DNA of 64,000 nucleotides from Bisporella sp. PMI_857 (taxonomy: Eukaryota; Ascomycota; Leotiomycetes; Helotiales; Helotiaceae). Made by a program: the position numbers and the translations under genes. The notes below the pieces were generated by a model that saw only the letters and a list, made by a program, of their open reading frames with translations, ran no database searches and was not told where the DNA came from. The stretch is from NCBI GenBank assembly GCA_021307315.1, contig JAJSPD010000053.1:186001-250000 (forward strand), given 5' to 3'. This document shows, piece after piece, positions 11,760-22,450 of the stretch. The number at the start of each line of letters is the position of its first letter. Position 1 is the first letter of the stretch.

Positions 11760-11992
11760 CTAGTAGCGCCTGGCCTGAGAGCCAGACTTGGTTGAGAGTT
11801 TTTTTTCCAGAGCTCCAGAGCTCGGTGGAGTCTGGCCCCTGCCCAGTGTACCGTATATAAAGCCCTGCTTTCCTTCCTTTCTTCTGTCTGTAGCTTGTTC
11901 TTTTAGTTATAGCAATTGATAGTTGTTCACACCTTTAAGTCCTTCCACCTGGATCTACGGATCGAGATCCCTGTTCAGCTTGAGTTGTTACA
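11760..11992 (-). repeat. LTR family B copy, inverted, divergent outer end
   Basis: The reverse complement matches LTR-B from its head (TGTAACAACTCAAGCTGAAC, read from 11,992 down) through CTATCAATTG and the TATATA segment to about 11,850. The distal end no longer shows the canonical TGTCACGGCCC. Together with the plus-oriented copy starting at 12,025 it forms a long inverted repeat with a 32 bp spacer. Confidence 0.7.
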
Positions 11993-12024
11993 TTAGAACA
12001 AGCTCACCAAACCTTCCGGGGACG

Positions 12025-12276
12025 TGTAGCAACTCAAGCTGAACAGGGATCTCGATCCGTAGATCCAGGTGGAAGGACTCAAAGGTGTGAACAACTATCA
12101 ATTGCTATAACTAAGAGAACAAGCTACAGACAGAAGAAGGGAAGGAAAGCAGCGCTCTATATACAGGAAGCTGGCCGGAGGCCAGTAAGCGAGCTTTAGG
12201 ATGTCCGGTGCTGAGCTCCGTCCGAGCTCTGGGGTGTCCGGTGCTGAGCTCCGTCTAAGAAGTCAGGGCCGTGACA
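12025..12276 (+). repeat. Solo LTR family B (252 bp)
   Basis: Runs from TGTAGCAACTCAAGCTGAAC to AGGGCCGTGACA, with TG/CA ends and a TATATA box near 12,157. The flanks GGACG and GTAAA do not match, so the target duplication is lost or the copy is recombined. Other family-B copies: 22,923-23,212, 24,298-24,517, 36,673-36,904, and inverted pieces at 34,581, 50,005 and 56,527. It sits at the 3' end of the MULE remnant. Confidence 0.75.
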
Positions 12277-12289
12277 GTAAATGCTATTA

Positions 12290-13991
12290 CGGGCTTGGAT
12301 TTATTTACCGGGATGTAGTCTGGATGCTAAAATGCATATAAGAACTTGTCCAAGCAGTAACTAAGCGTTCTTTTTGGCCATTTTTCAGCTACTCTCTACG
12401 TAAATAATCAACGCACTTTTGGTACTTTACAACAGAGTATTTAGTACGTAACTGTAACCAACGCTCTTCGTATTGGTCGATTGTTGGAGCATAAATAATG
12501 CTTTGCCACAAAACATTAAAAGCTGGCTAATTATCTTCTAGTATACTTTTACAGTAAGCTAGTACGCATTGATTTACATGCCAAACACAAAGCATCGTTG
12601 GAACACTCGTAAATACAGCTTCAGAAGCATTTTTTACAGCATTATCTTTATCCATAACTACTACTCCCGGGCTTATTTCAAGCTGTTGAAACTGTTGAAG
12701 TGCCCAAGTATAATTAAGTGCAGATTCGCCGGAAAGAAAACAAAATCCAATTGAGAACGTTTTGCCAGCACTTGTAATATTTAAATATTAAATAAAGTTA
12801 GTTTTAAAGTTTACAGTTAAGAATTGTAATATAATTTAACTTTTAAGGCTGTGTATAACTCGTAAACAATCCACTTACCAACTATATAAAGAAGCGGCAT
12901 GTCAAATTTGTTTGTTTTATACGTGCTATCAACCAGGATTACATCCTGATTTTGGTGTGCGAGCTGAATAGATTCCGGGTAAGCAATAAATAAGTATTCG
13001 GCCCGGTTTTGAGCTGTAACTTGTACTTGAAGGTGTATTTTTTTATCCGTAAGGTGTTGAATCAGTGCATGATTGGCCGATAATCTACGTAATCTCTCAC
13101 GTTTAAAAGCCGCATTCAAATTGTATATATCATAGAATTGGAAAGTAGTTGAAGTATTTTGTCGAAGAAAAGCCATCGAATCACGCGGTTTGATTCTTGT
13201 TACTATTAGATTAGCCTGTAAATAAATTGTACAAATACATACCAGCAGAATAAAGCTGTCGTGCTTGGTTAATATTTTCTTGAGTAAGTTTACGGTGTGC
13301 TGAGTGTGAGCTTGCGGAGTAACTTAGAGAGTGATTATAAGTATTATATTGAGTTCCTAGTCGAGCGCGGACTTCCCATTGTGAATTATCCAACTCTATA
13401 GCATTAATAGAGAACTGGCAGCCTGTTTTACGGGTCTTTGTTTGTCGTTTACGGGCGTGCGAGTAATTACCTGGGTGGTCAACAGGCGGAGGTTTGCCAC
13501 TACGATCGCAGTCGTACAGTATTTTTTTCCGTAAACTACTGCTTACTACTTTTGATCGACCAATACGAAAAGCATAGTTATACTGTGCTGCCCAGGCTTG
13601 AATTGATCGATATAACTCATCTTGAGAGCTATATATAGCTTCTGGTGGTGGTGGCATTTGAAGGTCTGGTGAAGGTGTTGAATAGGCTAGGTCTAAGGAT
13701 CATACCTAGTCTAGTGTAGGCACCGGTAGGCACCTGTAGGCAACGGTAGGCAACAGTAGATATCAGTGTGATGACATGTGAGTATCGCATCTCTATAAGT
13801 AGAGGGATTATCTCCTGTAGTTTAGGTTCTACAACCTTCAGCAATTGATACTTGTTTGCCCTATACTCTCTGAAGGCCACGTGACTTTCTTCCTCTATTT
13901 GAACGGAAGGTACTGGCAATAGCGATGGTGATTTTAAGGCTGGCAAAGCGCTCCCAGAAAAGAGTTCTGGTGTAGAAGAAGAGGTATCCAT
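12290..13991 (-). pseudogene. MULE (Mutator-like/hop-type) transposase, broken
   Basis: The start codon is at 13,991 (MDTSSSTPELF). A FAR1-like N-terminal region follows (WAAQYNYAFRIGRSK, DCDRSGKP, RKTGCQFSINA, YNTYNHSLS, RKLTQENINQARQLYSAG). The MULE core comes next (YNLNAAFKRERLRRLSA, DVILVDSTYKTNKFDMPLLY, SGESALNYTWALQQF, PGVVVMDKDNAVKNA, TMLCVWHVNQCVLAYCK), then a C-terminal segment (IIYAPTIDQYEERWLQLRTK). VDSTYKTN and VMDKD carry the first two acidic catalytic residues. Breaks: LTR-A inserted at 13,677-13,905, a frameshift near 13,200, another between 12,840 and 12,790, and in-frame stops near 12,530 and 12,405. Removing the LTR and one GAAGG duplication restores the frame at the N terminus. 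The host element once moved by a DDE/D cut-and-paste mechanism. Confidence 0.85.
13677..13905 (+). mobile_element. Solo LTR family A inserted in the MULE, TSD GAAGG
   Basis: A 229 bp element from TGTTGAATAGGC to CTATTTGAACG (other copies end CTATTTCTACA). The flanking duplication is GAAGG at 13,672-13,676 and 13,906-13,910. Excising it in silico with one duplication rejoins the MULE reading frame, which confirms both borders. Confidence 0.85.
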
Positions 13992-14220
13992 GATCTTACA
14001 GCTAAGAAACAGTAATCACTGAAGCTTTGGTTGCTTTACAGGCCCGTAGTCGTGTTTACGGGTGATTTTGTGGTTGTGTTGGGGGGTACGCGTTGGGCTT
14101 AGTCAGAATTATTAACTTACCCCAGGGGTAACGTATTCCACCACTAAGTGGCCCGGATCCCTGCCACCCCACCACATCTTCAACCTTGAACTCGATATTG
14201 CTCAACAACCAATCCTTGAT

Positions 14221-16688
14221 ATGGAGAATAAAGAAGGGCGTATTGCTCTAGCACTTCAAGCCTATCGAAAAGGCCAAGTTCGGAGTGTACGGGCCGCTGC
14301 ACGCGTATTCGATGCCCCGCGAACGACTTTAAGGCGCCGACGCAAAGGAGTTCTTGCTCGATCTGATTATTATTATTATTCCTTTTAACGTGCTGTATCA
14401 GTCGAGGACTATGTAGCACGGCCAGGGCACTCGGGCCTAGCAATTCGGTTGGGGAGTTGACAATATATACAAATTCTCGAGAGTAAAAAGGGACGAAGCA
14501 GGAGCACAAGTACCCTACAAGGACTGTACTAGCCAATATTAATAGACTAGTAGCCTTAACATACTTCTTCCAAAAAACCTCTCATATATTCCAGTGAGTG
14601 TTGGGGATCGAGTCCCAATGAAAAAGAGTCCTTCACGTCCGTCGATTCTTCCGTTCCCTACACGTCTTTCTCCATTACAGCCTTCGCCTTGTCGACTTTT
14701 CTCCGCGATCTTTCCTCCGGCCATGGGTATATATTTATCGAAGGTACGAGCCACCCAAGTGCTTGTGTTGTTATCTTGTCGTACGTGTAACTTTCCGTTA
14801 TTCTTCCGGTTCACTTCCTTAGCCTTTCCACGATGTGTGTTCCGAAACTCGTATAGTAAACAGGTGCAAATAATTGAGAGCTGGTTCAAAAGTAGCTCAA
14901 GTCGTGTTTCAACTCGTTTTTCAGTATTGTAGAGGGTTTGTTGTTGAATCGAAGTGATACCTCTCACAGAAAAACCTCTGGCTTTGGCGTGAAAACTCTG
15001 CTCCTCCCTTCACTTTGGCCCCAGAAATCCTCCCATATCACTGTTTGGGCTGAATCTCGGCTCTGGAATCGTTATTAAACTGCCTCAGGAGAGTAATACC
15101 GATTCCAGGTTCGTAGAGGGCACCGCATACAGGTGTTCAGCCATCGCCCTCCTGCTCGATCTGATTCTACGTCTACTCAACGCAAACTGACCGAAACTGA
15201 AGAATCGACCTTTATACAATAGATTATTGATATGGATACACGTGGAATACCAGCTACACAAAAGCTAATTCAAGAAACGGCTGAGTTATTGCTTACGGAC
15301 CGTGTTACAGACGCGTCATCCGCAAAACCGCGACTAGAGAAAAATTGGGTATACCGGTTTATAAATCGACACGCAGAAATCAAAACGCGGTATAATCGAA
15401 AATATGACTATCAAAGAGCTAAATAGGAAAATCCTGAATTTATTCGAGGCTGGTTTCGACTTGTGCACAACACAATTGCCAAGTATGAGATTGTTAATTC
15501 TGATATATATAACTTTGACGAAACCGGATTTCAAATAGGAGTTATATCTACAGCTAAAGTTGTTACAGCTGCAGACAAACCTCGACCAACTTCAATTCAA
15601 CCTGGAAATCGAGAATGGGTCACAATTGTCGAATCAGTTCAGTCTACAGAGCATATTCTTCCACCAATAGTTATATTCAAGGGTCAAATGCATCAACGAA
15701 GTTGGTACGACAATATACCTGATAATTGGATGATTGGAGTTAGTGAGAATAGATAGACAACAGACGAACTTGGCTTGATTTGGTTAAAGAAGCTTTTTGA
15801 TCCATATACAAAAAATCGTTCGGTCGGGAAATATCGACTTTTAATACTTGACGGCCATGGAAGTCATGTTACGGCTGAATTCGATCAATATTGCAAGCAA
15901 AACTCGATTATTTCTTTGTGTATGCCAGCTCATTCGTCTCAGTATTTACAACTACTAGACGTCAGTTGTTTTGCGGTCCTGAAACAGTTTTACGGAGAAA
16001 TTGTACAAGCGCAAATGCGGGCCAGAATCAACTATAAGATAAGGATGATTTTCTTGATCTTTATTTACAGGCCCGTAGAAAGACTTATACTGCGAATACA
16101 ATTCAGAATGGATTTCGAGCAACTGGATTAGTTCCTTTCGATCCGGAAGAAGTGCTGCTACGACTACATATTCGACTATATACTCCTTCGCTTTCTCCGG
16201 TTGCTCAGACTCAGGCTTCTTGAGCACCTGAAACACCACACAATATTATTGAACTAAACCTTCAAACTCAAGTAGTTCAAAAATTAATTCGATATCGTAC
16301 GCAAAGTCCTCCAAGTCCAACTGTTCATGCAGTCAATCAACTTATTAAAGGTTGCCAATTGGCTATGCACAACGCAACAATTCTTGCAGCTGAAAACCGA
16401 AAGTTGCGGGCCGCAAATGAGAAAATCAAGAAGAAAAGAGCAAAAAAAAAGTCATACGTATCTAAAAGAAGTGTTTTAAGTGTTGCAGAAGTTCATGGAG
16501 ATCCGGAAGATCAAATTGAAGCTCAGTTTCGAGCTGAAATTGCAAGTCAAGAAGTAATTCAAGAAGTAAATCAAGAAGCAATTCAAGTGATTCAACAACC
16601 GGAGATTAAAGTAGCAAAACGCACGCCACCTACTTGTAGCTTATGTAATACAGTAGGGCACACTTCTCGGAGTTGCTCAACTAAGTAG
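14221..16688 (+). pseudogene. Pogo-type DDE transposase, interrupted
   Basis: Starts MENKEGRIALALQAYRKG, a psq-type HTH region as in the paralogue at 50,231. After the nested insertion come DMDTRGIPATQKLIQE, NWVYRFINRHAEIKTRYNRK, IYNFDETGFQIGV (first Asp), YRLLILDGHGSHVTAEFDQY (second Asp) and LLDVSCFAVLK (third Asp region). The C terminus has a CCHC knuckle (CSLCNTVGHTSRSC). Stops occur near 15,426 and 15,756, and there are frameshifts after 16,040, so no active protein is made. The protein acts on its own inverted repeats in the nucleus. Confidence 0.85.
14369..15152 (-). mobile_element. 784 bp non-LTR-like insertion with 14 bp target-site duplication
   Basis: TGCTCGATCTGATT occurs at 14,355-14,368 and again at 15,153-15,166, exactly flanking the insert in the transposase gene. 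The left end of the insert is (ATT)4-5, so on the minus strand the element ends in an (AAT)n tail. A long variable target duplication plus a simple-repeat tail is the signature of target-primed reverse transcription (LINE or SINE). Minus-strand 14,967-14,539 is open for 142 residues (TRLELLLNQLSIICTCLLYE, GGKIAEKSRQGEGCNGERR) without a recognised domain. It could be a 5'-truncated LINE or a SINE-like element. Confidence 0.7.
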
Positions 16689-16826
16689 TATATCAATTAA
16701 TTCAATTATTAAGTCAATATTATAAGTAGTTGTTGAGCAATATCGAGTTCAAGGTTGAAGATGTGGTGGGGTGGCAGGGATCCGGGCCACTTAGTGATAA
16801 GGGCCACTTAGTGGTGGAATACGTTA

Positions 16827-17220
16827 CGTGTATTGGGACCCCCTGAGCACCTCGGTTAGTTATCAGCCCAACATGCAGGATATCGACTTGTTGCTCTAAC
16901 AGATATTCGCATTTAAGATTTTGATACAGCAGTAATATTTGCTCGTTGGAGTAAGTTCGGAAATTTGCTAGAGACCATAAACAAAAAGCTTGGAAGCCAA
17001 AGACTGAATACATACAAACTAAGCAAGAAGGCTCTCTATCAAGTTTGCAACTCAAATAAAATGCTGCCATTTTAGTTGGTGTGATTACAATGCTTTTCTG
17101 AGGTGGTAATTCGGCAATCAGTTCATTATCAGTATCAGTTTGATAGCTGTTACAAAAAGAAATTCATTATGTAATTTGCAAACCCTCTCAGAAATTGCCA
17201 TATCCTTTCTGTTGGGTGTC
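16827..17220. other. No gene recognised
   Basis: Sequence between the pogo element and the next LTR. Minus-strand 17,070-16,720 is open but crosses the transposon end and shows no domain. It may be the original flank of the MULE. Confidence 0.35.
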
Positions 17221-17402
17221 TGTCGGAATACCTACCACGTAGCAAAAGGCGTAGTAGCTGTGACTACGCTCTTGCTGGTGTGGTTTTGGTATTCGTTGAT
17301 TCTTCTAAGCTACGGCCTATTGCCAGGTAGTTATATAGATGGTAGAAGGCCCACAATCCTTTCGATATGGAACGCGTGAAGCTATGTACATGCATTCCAA
17401 CA
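17221..17402 (+). mobile_element. Solo LTR / TRIM family C, TSD GTGTC
   Basis: A 182 bp copy, nearly identical to 6338-6519 and with the same TGTCGGAATAC and GCATTCCAACA ends. The flanks are GTGTC at 17,216-17,220 and 17,403-17,407. The perfect duplication suggests recent insertion. Confidence 0.88.
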
Positions 17403-17407
17403 GTGTC

Positions 17408-18202
17408 CGTCCATATCAAATAACATACCCCATTTCTGGTCGATCGTGGATAGCTCTACTGTTGAAAACGCGTAACCCGGTAATGGACGAGCAAGATCGG
17501 GAAATCGTACTCTCGGCGGCTGTGGAGCTTTAGCTGAATGAGGCCTCCACTGTCTGACGGCTGATAGCGTGTTAGCTTGATAAGGCTCTGGTACAAAGTA
17601 AGAAGTCTAAACCTGCTTTTTGGTTTGACTCTCTTGGTAATTGCTGAGGCTACGCTATCATAACCGGCTTGCTCTAAGCGCTCCAGAGAAGGCATCATTT
17701 TGTCGTTATTTAATGGAAAAGGCCTATCCTAAAGCGCTTCGGGCCCGACCTCGCTCTGGCAACAGATGGCCGTAAAAACGAGGCTTTGTTTGTTTAGTTG
17801 TCGATAACACTTCATGAAATATGATCGATTTTCGAGGTTCGATACAGGTGGATATAGAAGGGTTTGTTACTAACCTGACAGATAGATACTATCTGATGCA
17901 TCTGTAAAAGGGCATCACGAGCCTCACGTACTCAATGCTGAGGCTCTGCAAAGACTGTTCTGTTGGCAGCCATAATGTAGTCGATGAGCTAAATCTGTGC
18001 ATAAATCCCGCTGAGGGGCGACATGCGAGTAGGCGCGAAGCAGAGGACGTTCGCCATTTATTGGCCAGCCAAAGGATGCTGAACATTTGATCTATCGCCT
18101 CACTGGTTATTTGTCGAGTCACTTTTTTGAGGATACCGAATCCGGGCCAACATATCTTTAAGACAAGCTATTTAAATGCAATTTGAATTGGTAAGACTAA
18201 AT
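17408..18202. other. No gene recognised
   Basis: About 800 bp with only short scattered open frames on both strands and no domain motif. Nothing further is supportable. Confidence 0.4.
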
Positions 18203-18390
18203 TGTCGGAATACCTGCCACGTGGCAAAAGGCGTAGTAGCTATAGACTACGCTCTTGCTGGTGTGGTGCTGATATTCGTTGATTGTTCTAAGTTCTAGTT
18301 CTACGGAGTTGAGTAGGATCGAGGTCCTATTGTTTCAGGTACCGGTCACATGATCATAACTACATACAAATAGCTACCAACATAAATAGA
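18203..18390 (+). repeat. Truncated LTR-C joined to LTR-D fragment
   Basis: 18,203-18,300 is the first half of family C (TGTCGGAATACCTGCCAC...) and breaks off in the TTCGTTGATTGTTCTAAG segment. It is followed by sequence (GTTGAGTAGGATCGAGG..., ATCATAACTACATACAAA) shared with about 57,680-57,762, which is a second dispersed repeat. Confidence 0.6.
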
Positions 18391-18659
18391 TGTATTTATT
18401 CGAGACGAATACTGTAGGTAGTACTGGTTTACGGACCCGCGTATCACTCATCAAGGTCACGTAGTCTGCACACCCCCATTTTGTAGAATCTAGAGTAGAA
18501 CCAAATACAACAACAACAATTACCATATCCATCAAGAGCAAGAGCGTGGCCTACAGAGTAGAGCTACGCCCATTGCCCCGTGGAAGGTAAGGAAGCCATA
18601 CCAACAAATACAGAACAGAATGAAAAGATAGACTCCACCAACTCCGCTTTCAAACTTCT

Positions 18660-18883
18660 TAACTGCTTAAATTCTATTATACAGTGCATTTCCCTTGAAC
18701 TAGGTTGTGTTGTGCCCCAGCCGTCAAATTGCCCTTAGAGTTTTTTCTACAACGCCTCTTCTTAGTATGAACGGTATCGACATCAAGTGCCTTTTCGATG
18801 TCCGGTATCTCGCTCCATGTAGCTCCAGAATGCTGTCTCAGGGTTGGGCCGTTAAAGGGCGGGCTTGATGAAGGAGGATCTGA
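18660..18883 (-). CDS. Possible 3' exon of the upstream unknown gene
   Basis: On the minus strand an acceptor (CTCTTCAG) at about 18,884 is followed by an open frame with protein-like composition: SSSPPFNGPTLRQHSGATW, IPDIEKALDVDTVHTKKRR, then a stop near 18,672. The basic KKRRCRK run could be a nuclear signal. How it connects to the exon ending near 19,030 could not be resolved, and it may instead be an independent remnant. Confidence 0.3.
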
Positions 18884-19029
18884 AGAGCATAAATAGTAAG
18901 ATTAGCCAATCAACGTACTTGAAGAAATGGATGTTCTGACTAACCAAGCCAGTTAAGGCTGTCCATAGACCTCGTAAATCACTGCTGGTAGTTTAGCTGA
19001 GTTAAGGAATGTAGGTATACTAGGTCATA

Positions 19030-20893
19030 TTACAAAATAGCTAGAACAAAAGTCCACCAGCAATAATGTTGGCGGAGTGATGATTCTCTGTGAGATAGCT
19101 TATACTTTATCCTTCTTACCCAATATTCAATCGAAGGACGTTCCACAGGAGTCTCTGTGACAAGTAAAGTGGCCAGGAATCGACGTATTTCTTGATGGCC
19201 ATCGCCGAAAGCACGAATGGCATGTAAAAATGAAAGTGCCATGTGCTCAAGCACCCCCCGCTCATTCCTAGAAAGCTCGCCATCGAGAAGAGCACCAAAA
19301 TCTTTTAGGTAACTACAGCTTCTGGTCGATTGTGTAGTATTGTTTGAAAGGTAAGGGAGAATTCGCTGATAACACAGCAAGGCCGCTAGTGTCAATGCGA
19401 GTTGCTCAGTTGTCTGAAAGTGCTGAATATCTTTGATTAATCGTTGATATAAACTCCGTCCGTCATCTGAAGCTGTCCATTTACTGAGAACTCGGAGAGG
19501 CTGGCCTTGGAAGATTAAGCTTGTGAGAAGAACTAGAACATTGTTCTCCGGTGTTTGGAGGGAAGGTTGAGTATGGTAAAAATGTACACTATTTTGCCTT
19601 AGTTCTGTTCTTGTATATTTGCAAAAGGTAACAACATTTGTACACGAATTTGGTCCACTTCTCCTTTGCCAAGTCCATAAAGCAGTTTGGCTGGAATGTT
19701 CTAAAAAGCGTCAATTTGGACCAAGGTTGCTAAATTAGAGCTACTATACCAAGTACCCTTGTGGGAATCCAATAGGGAGAGAGTCCATCATTTGACGAAC
19801 TAAGCCCCGAATATCCAGTAAATGAACATCATCCTTTGCAACGGCCTTGGACAACGAAAGAGCTTTGAGCATGTCTTGTATAATGAAGGACCCAAAACAG
19901 TGTGACCCGGTAATACCAACAAGATAACCAAAGAAATCGGCATTCTGAGAGACTGTATTGCCAAGGTAGAATTCCTCCTGCAGAAAATCCTTCCGGCCAC
20001 CACAGAATGTGAACAAGGCTCGGACAAGTGCAATGAAATGAAATTGTAAAATTTGTTTAGAAGCTGTAGTGTCAAGCAGGTCTATATAGACTTTCCGAAA
20101 ATCTTGGAACAATTTATCTTGGTTCTTCTCAAGGAGTTCGACGACAGTGGGGCAGCTGTAGTCGTGATTCAAACTAAGGGCGATGAGCAGAAGACAGAAA
20201 CAAAATTTGTTGCGGATCTGGGGGTCAGATTCCTGGGAGATGTTAGCACTACCATTTTGCAATTGAATGCACAACAAGTTCACCAGTATTTCGTGGCTCA
20301 AGATAGCCCATTCCAGCGATATTCGAAGTGGTAATGGGACGATATGGCGGAAGTAGGATACAAGTCCTGGGCTGTTCCCAGACTTGATCGCGTTGATAAT
20401 ATTGAGGAGAAAGCTATCCCGTGCTCTCCTTTGTGCTGCCGGTATGCCATGCACTCGTATTTCCGCGTCTGTAGGCTCTGCCCTGTCAACATCAACATCA
20501 TCATCAAGGCAAGGCAGGAAATCAAAGTCGTGGCGGAGAAGCCACGGGATGTATGATTCATGAACAGCCACTTCGTAAAATTTGCCATTACAGCATTTCC
20601 CAACAATATGCAATCCTCGTGCCGACTTGATTTGATACCAATCAGAATATTTTGGCTCGATTTGGTCCGCCAGAACGTAGCAAGACTTCCACGACTTCCA
20701 CGACCCGTTGCTCAGAGGTAAGTGCGCAAGGTCATTGATATCAAACCGGATTTGCTGGTTTATTGATTAGTACGAACTCTTGGAAAAGCCTAGAGAGCTT
20801 TACTTGCTCGATCGCAGTCGTAACTCTAATTTCATCGCTTTCTTGGGCAGCTCCTTGGATTGGAGACAGCGATGAAGCAGTGGCTGCAGGCAT
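19030..20893 (-). CDS. Hypothetical protein, multi-exon, no recognised domain
   Basis: Start ATG at 20,893 (MPAATASSLSPIQGAAQESD). Exon 1 is 20,893-20,804. A 49 nt intron (GTAAAG, branch ACTAATC, CAG) leads to exon 2 at 20,754-19,750. A second 49 nt intron (GTATAG, TTTTTAG) leads to exon 3 from 19,700 (NIPAKLLYGLGKGEVDQIRV). Joins 1 and 2 are in phase and give 398 residues if translation ends at 19,599. A further intron near 19,640-19,594 (weak GTTGTT donor) would connect a long open segment down to 19,030 (NNVLVLLTSLIFQGQPLRV, LALTLAALLCYQRILPYLS, HMALSFLHAIRAFGDGHQE). The protein looks alpha-helical and soluble, with an acidic stretch (CLDDDVDVDRAEP). I do not recognise the family. The 3' exon structure is tentative. 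Confidence 0.5.
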
Positions 20894-21149
20894 TTCAAGT
20901 GCTTTAAACAATTCGGCCTGGAATGCAAAAGAATGCAAGTAATCTCACAGCAAATCGAGGCGACGACTCCCTTGAAGAGAGAACACTCTTATACGATAAT
21001 TTGCAGGACGACTATAATTGATTGTCGGTCCGAACGGTATTGCAATACTTTGTGGTGGTGACGTTGTTATCTCTATCTAGCGCTAGCTAGTATGCGCCCG
21101 GTGGGTCATGTGATCTCACTAGTCCCTTAGTACCAACACTTCCTAATCT

Positions 21150-21262
21150 GGGATCTTGGTGGGCAAAATAAAGTTTACTGGGAATATTCCCCATGGGATC
21201 TTGGTGGGCAAAATAAAGTTTACTAGGAATATTCCGCAGTCTGGGATCTTGGTGGGCAAAGA
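21150..21262. repeat. Short tandem repeat, about 46 bp, 2.5 units
   Basis: GGGATCTTGGTGGGCAAA recurs three times, at about 21,150, 21,196 and 21,243. In the first two copies it is followed by ATAAAGTTTACT(G/A)GGAATATTCC. Non-coding. Confidence 0.85.
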
Positions 21263-21469
21263 GGCTAGCGTTGGTTCTATTTGCCAAGGCACGGACCCCT
21301 CCCCCACTGATGACAATGCCCGGATAAGCTGAGAATTATGGGGCCGCTGCATCGCCAAGCGACTAGCTACATTACGAAAGGTCTGGTTCGTATTATCTCA
21401 CCTATGAATATAGGCATGCAAAAGTTACACATTCGACGCCCGAAAGATATGAACTCAATCCAACCCGTT

Positions 21470-22450
21470 GCTATGCAAGAAGTGAATCATTTACCTACCT
21501 TTTCATCCTGCAGAACCGGAGCGACAACGCGCTCAGGACGAGTAGCGAAATCGACAAGAAGCGGGGTCTCGGGCTCAGATCGAGGGAAAGAAGACGAGAC
21601 GCACAACATTCGAAGAATACATACGTGCCTGCCATATACTTCTCTCGAAACCACTTTGTATCCAGGCAGACAAGAGCTCCAGCACACAGGGCTCCATCGC
21701 CAGCCCCAAGAACAAACCCTGCCCAACGCTATTAAAGCCTTGGACGGACTTTCCCAGTACTACAGCAGTAAATTTTCGAAAGAACTTACGAGTACATACT
21801 ACGAGGATGCAAAACTTTTCAGCTCCACCCAGTATCTCACTGAGCTTGGGCAGGACATCTGCGACCGGCCACCGGCAAGCGAAAAGGATTTAGAGATATA
21901 TCAGCGCTTAGCCGTTGAGCAATCGACAACACACATTAAAATCTTTAGTAGGTCAAAGAGGCTCACCGTGAGTTCAACTTAGGCGGTGGCATCATTTCCG
22001 AGAACTATGCTAACACCCTCAGTGATAGCAATGAAGAGGTCCAGCAAAGTCCGTAGGATCTCCGTATCTCAAGCAAAGGCCATGCCTCAAGCTCGAATCC
22101 CAAACCGCGAAACGCCGACCAGAATTGTGTATATAAGGAGGCGGATGGCACACGGAGCCTGTGTATGGTTGTGGAATACAAACCGTCTCACAAGCTATCT
22201 GTCTTCAATCTACGGGTTGGATTTTTGTGAGCTGACAAAGGGTCTATGAATATTCTGGAGGATGACGGCATTCAAAGCAAGGTTGAAGTACGAAGGCTTG
22301 GTCTACCGACACTTGGACGAAGTTCAAGGAGAGCATATACCAGTCTACTTTAGGAACATTTTTCTCGTCCGCCCTTACTTTCTTGACGTTGGGGTTAGAA
22401 TAGTTCACATGCTGCTCATGTCGTGGGGGAGCCACGCAAGGATTTGATCA
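21470..22450 (+). pseudogene. Fungal protein-kinase-like (pseudokinase) family member, degraded
   Basis: Fragments in changing plus-strand frames match a large fungal kinase-like family: a QEQTLPNAIKALDGLSQYY region at about 21,700; CVYKEADGTRSLCMVVEYKP and SHKLSVFNLRVGF at about 22,120-22,230; KYEGLVYRHLDEVQGEHIPV and VRPYFLDVGVRIVHMLLMSW at about 22,285-22,430. Two or more frameshifts and several stops (near 21,980, 22,055 and 22,228) separate them. The catalytic lysine and HRD/DFG motifs cannot be traced. It was once a single long gene of the type common next to TEs. Assignment is from motif memory only. Confidence 0.5.

Larger units (their letters stand above)
14131..16824 (+). mobile_element. 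Pogo/Fot1-type (Tc1-mariner) DNA transposon with nested insertion
   Basis: The terminal inverted repeats begin ACGTATTCCACCACTAAGTGG and are imperfectly inverted for more than 80 bp, including GGATCCCTGCCACCCCACC. The element is flanked by TA at 14,129-14,130 and 16,825-16,826, the expected target duplication. The right end has a 17 bp internal duplication of the GGGCCACTTAGTG segment. Total length is 2694 bp, or 1896 bp after removing the nested insertion (14,369-15,152) and its duplicated target. That is the normal size for fungal Fot1/pogo elements. Confidence 0.9.

Noticed and set aside
14539..14967. A possible host gene inside the pogo element
   Set aside because: It lies wholly within the 784 bp insertion bounded by the 14 bp duplication, so it belongs to that mobile element.
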